A DNA stretch of 8,028 nt from Gammaproteobacteria bacterium (GTDB lineage: Bacteria > Pseudomonadota > Gammaproteobacteria > Burkholderiales > Burkholderiaceae_C), in assembly GCA_018903185.1 (NCBI GenBank), contig JAHIQV010000454.1, positions 1 to 8,028 of the forward strand. The letters run 5' to 3'. How positions within the stretch are numbered: position 1 is the stretch's first letter; every line of letters starts with the position of its first letter. Positions 6,444 to 8,028 of this stretch are shown one piece after another. Position numbers and translations under genes: made by a program. The notes under the pieces are model-generated. The model worked only from the letters and a program-made list of their open reading frames with translations, made no database searches and was not told where the DNA came from.

Positions 6444-7029
6444 CACCGAGACCGATCCGTTCTACGACATGTTGTTCAACATGTTGATCGCCTTCGTCTT
6501 CCTGTTCGTCATCGCCATCCTCTCGTTCAACCCCAAGGCCCGCAAGGCCGGCGACGTGCCGGCCAAGGCCGAGTTCATCGTCACCGTGTCCTGGCCCGAC
6601 AACAACCCCAACGACGTCGACGCCTGGGTGCTGGAGCCTGGCGGCAAGACGCTGTGGTTCCGCCAGCGCGACGCCGGCATGCTGCACCTGGACCGCGACG
6701 ACCGCGGCGCCAAGAACAACAGCGTCATCGTCAACGGCCGTGAGATCACCAGCCCGATCCGCCAGGAGATCGTCACCCTGCGCGGCCTGGTGCCGGGCGA
6801 ATACGTGGTGAACGCGCACTACTACGAGAGCAAGGACAAGCTGCCGGTGGACGTGTCGGTTGCGGTGGTGAAGGTCAACCCGCAGGCCGAGATCGTCTAC
6901 ACCGGCACGCAGCAAATCCCCGCCAAAGGCGACGAGCGCACCCTGGTGCGCTTCAGCATCGACGAAAGCGGCACCGTCATCGACCTCAACACCCGACCGC
7001 TCACCATCGTGCAACGCTCCGGCCTCTGA
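6418..7029 (+). CDS. ExbD/MotB-like membrane anchor fused to a periplasmic beta-rich domain (YfaP/DUF2135-like)
   Basis: The protein has 203 residues. A short cytoplasmic N-terminus leads into one membrane helix (about 18-37) that begins TDPFYDMLFNMLIAF. Asp17 occupies the position of the proton-carrying Asp in ExbD (PFIDVM) and MotB (YADF), so it is a plausible energised partner of the preceding channel. The periplasmic part (about 52-200) is neither an ExbD C-terminal domain nor an OmpA-type peptidoglycan-binding domain. It is a predicted beta-sandwich with VSWPDNNPNDVDAWVLEPGG (58-76 region), acidic DRDDRG (92-97) and VPGEYVVNAHYYE (125-137), a pattern like the YfaP/DUF2135 domain. The many Asp residues could bind a metal, which is speculative. 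ATG 6418 has AGGAG upstream and overlaps the channel gene by 26 bases. An 18-base gap follows. Confidence 0.66.
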   Translation: MAIGRAVRDTETDPFYDMLFNMLIAFVFLFVIAILSFNPKARKAGDVPAKAEFIVTVSWPDNNPNDVDAWVLEPGGKTLWFRQRDAGMLHLDRDDRGAKNNSVIVNGREITSPIRQEIVTLRGLVPGEYVVNAHYYESKDKLPVDVSVAVVKVNPQAEIVYTGTQQIPAKGDERTLVRFSIDESGTVIDLNTRPLTIVQRSGL

Positions 7030-7047
7030 CCCCCCACAAGAACAACC

Positions 7048-7572
7048 ATGATCCCTGCCGTCTCCTCCCAGTTGCTGCTGCTCGTGCTGGTGTACGCGCT
7101 GCTGGCGTTCCTGCTGCTCTGCCTGTGCCTGGCCACGCGCTGGCCCTGGGCCGTGAAGGGCGCGATGGTGCTGCTGGTGAGCGGCTTCTATGTGTTTGGC
7201 CACCACACGCTGCAAGGCATTGCGGGCTGGCCGAGCGACGACGCCCTGCCCAAGCGTTTCATGTTGCTCTCGGCCGTTTTCGACGAACCCAGCCCCGGTC
7301 GCGGCCACAAGGGCGCCATCTACATCTGGGTCAACCCCATGAAAGACAACGCGCCGCTGGAGATGCCGCGCGTGTTTCGCCTGCCGTACGAAAAAGACCT
7401 GCACCGCATCCTGGGCGACGGCATCAAGAAAGCACGCGAAGGCAACACCCAGATGGGCAGCACCGAACCCAAGCGCGGCCAGGGCGGCCTGGCCTGGCTG
7501 CTGCCCGCGAGCAACGACAAGGTGGAAATCAAGTTGACGGACCTGCCGCGCGCGCAGCTGCCGGAGAAATGA
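7048..7572 (+). CDS. Two-TM inner-membrane protein of unknown function
   Basis: I do not recognise this 174-residue protein. Two hydrophobic segments lie at about 8-29 (Leu-rich) and 36-54. The loop between them (TRWPWAVKG) is basic and should be cytoplasmic, which puts both the N-terminus and the roughly 120-residue C-terminal part in the periplasm. That part contains GAIYIWV, PRVFRLPYEKDLHRILGDGI and a basic, Gly/Gln-rich stretch before LAWLLP. It starts 18 bases after the ExbD-like gene, with no clear ribosome site (only AAGAAC), and its TGA touches the start codons of the next gene. The position suggests it is a further subunit or accessory factor of the stator-like complex. Confidence 0.7.
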   Translation: MIPAVSSQLLLLVLVYALLAFLLLCLCLATRWPWAVKGAMVLLVSGFYVFGHHTLQGIAGWPSDDALPKRFMLLSAVFDEPSPGRGHKGAIYIWVNPMKDNAPLEMPRVFRLPYEKDLHRILGDGIKKAREGNTQMGSTEPKRGQGGLAWLLPASNDKVEIKLTDLPRAQLPEK

Positions 7573-8028
7573 TGAGCCCCCCCTGCGCCGCTTCGCGTCT
7601 TCCCCCCCACGGGGGGGACCCCACCAGTGGCCTGGCAAAGCCAGTTCCACGGTGGGTGTTGGGTTGCGCGCACACGTGGCTGGCTTCTGTTGTGATCGCC
7701 TTGCTCGCGACCGGGTGTGGCAACCGCAACCAGGGCAATGACTGGTTCCCCCTGCGCGAAGGCGAAACACAGGACTACGCTGTGCAATACGTTGGCGAAG
7801 AACCGCGCGAGCCCGAACAATGGACCCTGCGCGTGACCCAACCTGAAACGTTTCAGGACCGGACCGTCGCCGTGCGCCACCACTCCGCTGGCGTGAGCTA
7901 CTACCTCAAGGTGGACGAGCAAGGCATCCGCCGCATCGCCACCCGCACCGACATCGACAGCGAGCCCACGGCAGACGCCGAGCCGCTGTGGGTGCTGAAG
8001 GCGCCCTACCAGGTCGGCACCGAATGGA
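7569..8028 (+). CDS. Putative lipoprotein of unknown function (partial, cut by window end)
   Basis: The frame is open from ATG 7569 to the end of the window, 153 codons without a stop. ATG 7569 overlaps the upstream TGA, and ATG 7572 directly follows; GGAG at 7563-7566 fits 7572 better. Codons 35-50 give a hydrophobic stretch ending ALLATGC, a fair lipobox with Cys50 (numbering from 7569), so the mature protein should be a lipid-anchored envelope protein. The following region (NDWFPLREGETQDYAVQY, then alternating beta-like segments) suggests a beta-rich periplasmic domain; no family is assigned. The first 29 codons are made by a DNA repeat and form an unusually long Pro/Gly-rich leader. GTG 7656 or TTG 7659 would give a more normal signal peptide but lack a ribosome site. 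Confidence 0.68.
   Translation, partial: MMSPPCAASRLPPHGGDPTSGLAKPVPRWVLGCAHTWLASVVIALLATGCGNRNQGNDWFPLREGETQDYAVQYVGEEPREPEQWTLRVTQPETFQDRTVAVRHHSAGVSYYLKVDEQGIRRIATRTDIDSEPTADAEPLWVLKAPYQVGTEW
7571..7657 (+). repeat. Copy 2 of the GC-rich structured repeat
   Basis: It opens with TGAGCCCCCCC, contains a C7-AC-G7 element at 7602-7617, and ends in a hairpin at 7618-7657. In that hairpin ACCCCACC pairs with GGTGGGT (one bulged C), GTGG with CCAC and CTGGC with GCCAG around an AAA loop. The order of elements and the core GGCAAAGCC match the minus-strand reading of copy 1 at 131-209. Here the repeat spans the start of the lipoprotein gene and is translated. Confidence 0.75.

Noticed and set aside
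6325..7770. A 481-codon minus-strand frame opposite the downstream module
   Set aside because: The product is His/Gln/Val/Asp-rich low-complexity sequence with no domain, while the plus strand shows membrane helices, a good ribosome site and tight gene packing.

Overview
This window carries a complete pyrroloquinoline quinone (PQQ) biosynthesis operon, pqqABCDE, from a high-GC Gram-negative bacterium. The GC-rich coding, the protein sequences and the GC-rich structured repeats near both ends suggest a betaproteobacterium of the Comamonadaceae (Hydrogenophaga-like). That assignment is inferred from sequence style and was not tested by a search.

Left third, 1-2360: The first 77 bases are the end of a Fis-type helix-turn-helix regulator on the plus strand. 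Convergent to it, on the minus strand, is a two-gene unit joined by a 4-base ATGA overlap: a prolyl-aminopeptidase-like alpha/beta hydrolase (S33 type), then an exported metallo-beta-lactamase-fold protein of the SoxH-related type found near PQQ-dependent dehydrogenase systems. The 3' end of the latter runs through a structured repeat.

Middle, 2361-5667: A short divergent intergenic region precedes pqqA, a 24-codon peptide gene that is easy to miss. A strong intrinsic terminator or attenuator follows it, then pqqB, pqqC, pqqD and pqqE, with pqqC/D and pqqD/E overlapping. PqqA is the precursor peptide. PqqD presents it to the radical SAM enzyme PqqE, which cross-links its Glu and Tyr. PqqB hydroxylates the Tyr part, and PqqC performs the final oxidation. 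No PqqF/PqqG-type protease is seen here.

Right third, 5664-8028: The operon does not stop at pqqE. Four more genes follow with overlaps or an 18-base gap: a MotA/TolQ/ExbB-like channel protein, an ExbD/MotB-like anchor fused to an unusual periplasmic beta-rich domain, a two-TM protein with a periplasmic domain, and a lipoprotein cut by the window end. This looks like an ion-driven, stator-type envelope complex translated together with PQQ biosynthesis, and it is the most interesting item here. A role in moving PQQ across the envelope, or in loading or maturing periplasmic quinoproteins, is a hypothesis only.

Two inverted copies of one structured repeat lie at 131-209 and 7571-7657. They share a hairpin with compensatory base changes, and both are read in the same frame as a Pro/Gly-rich peptide inside the neighbouring genes.
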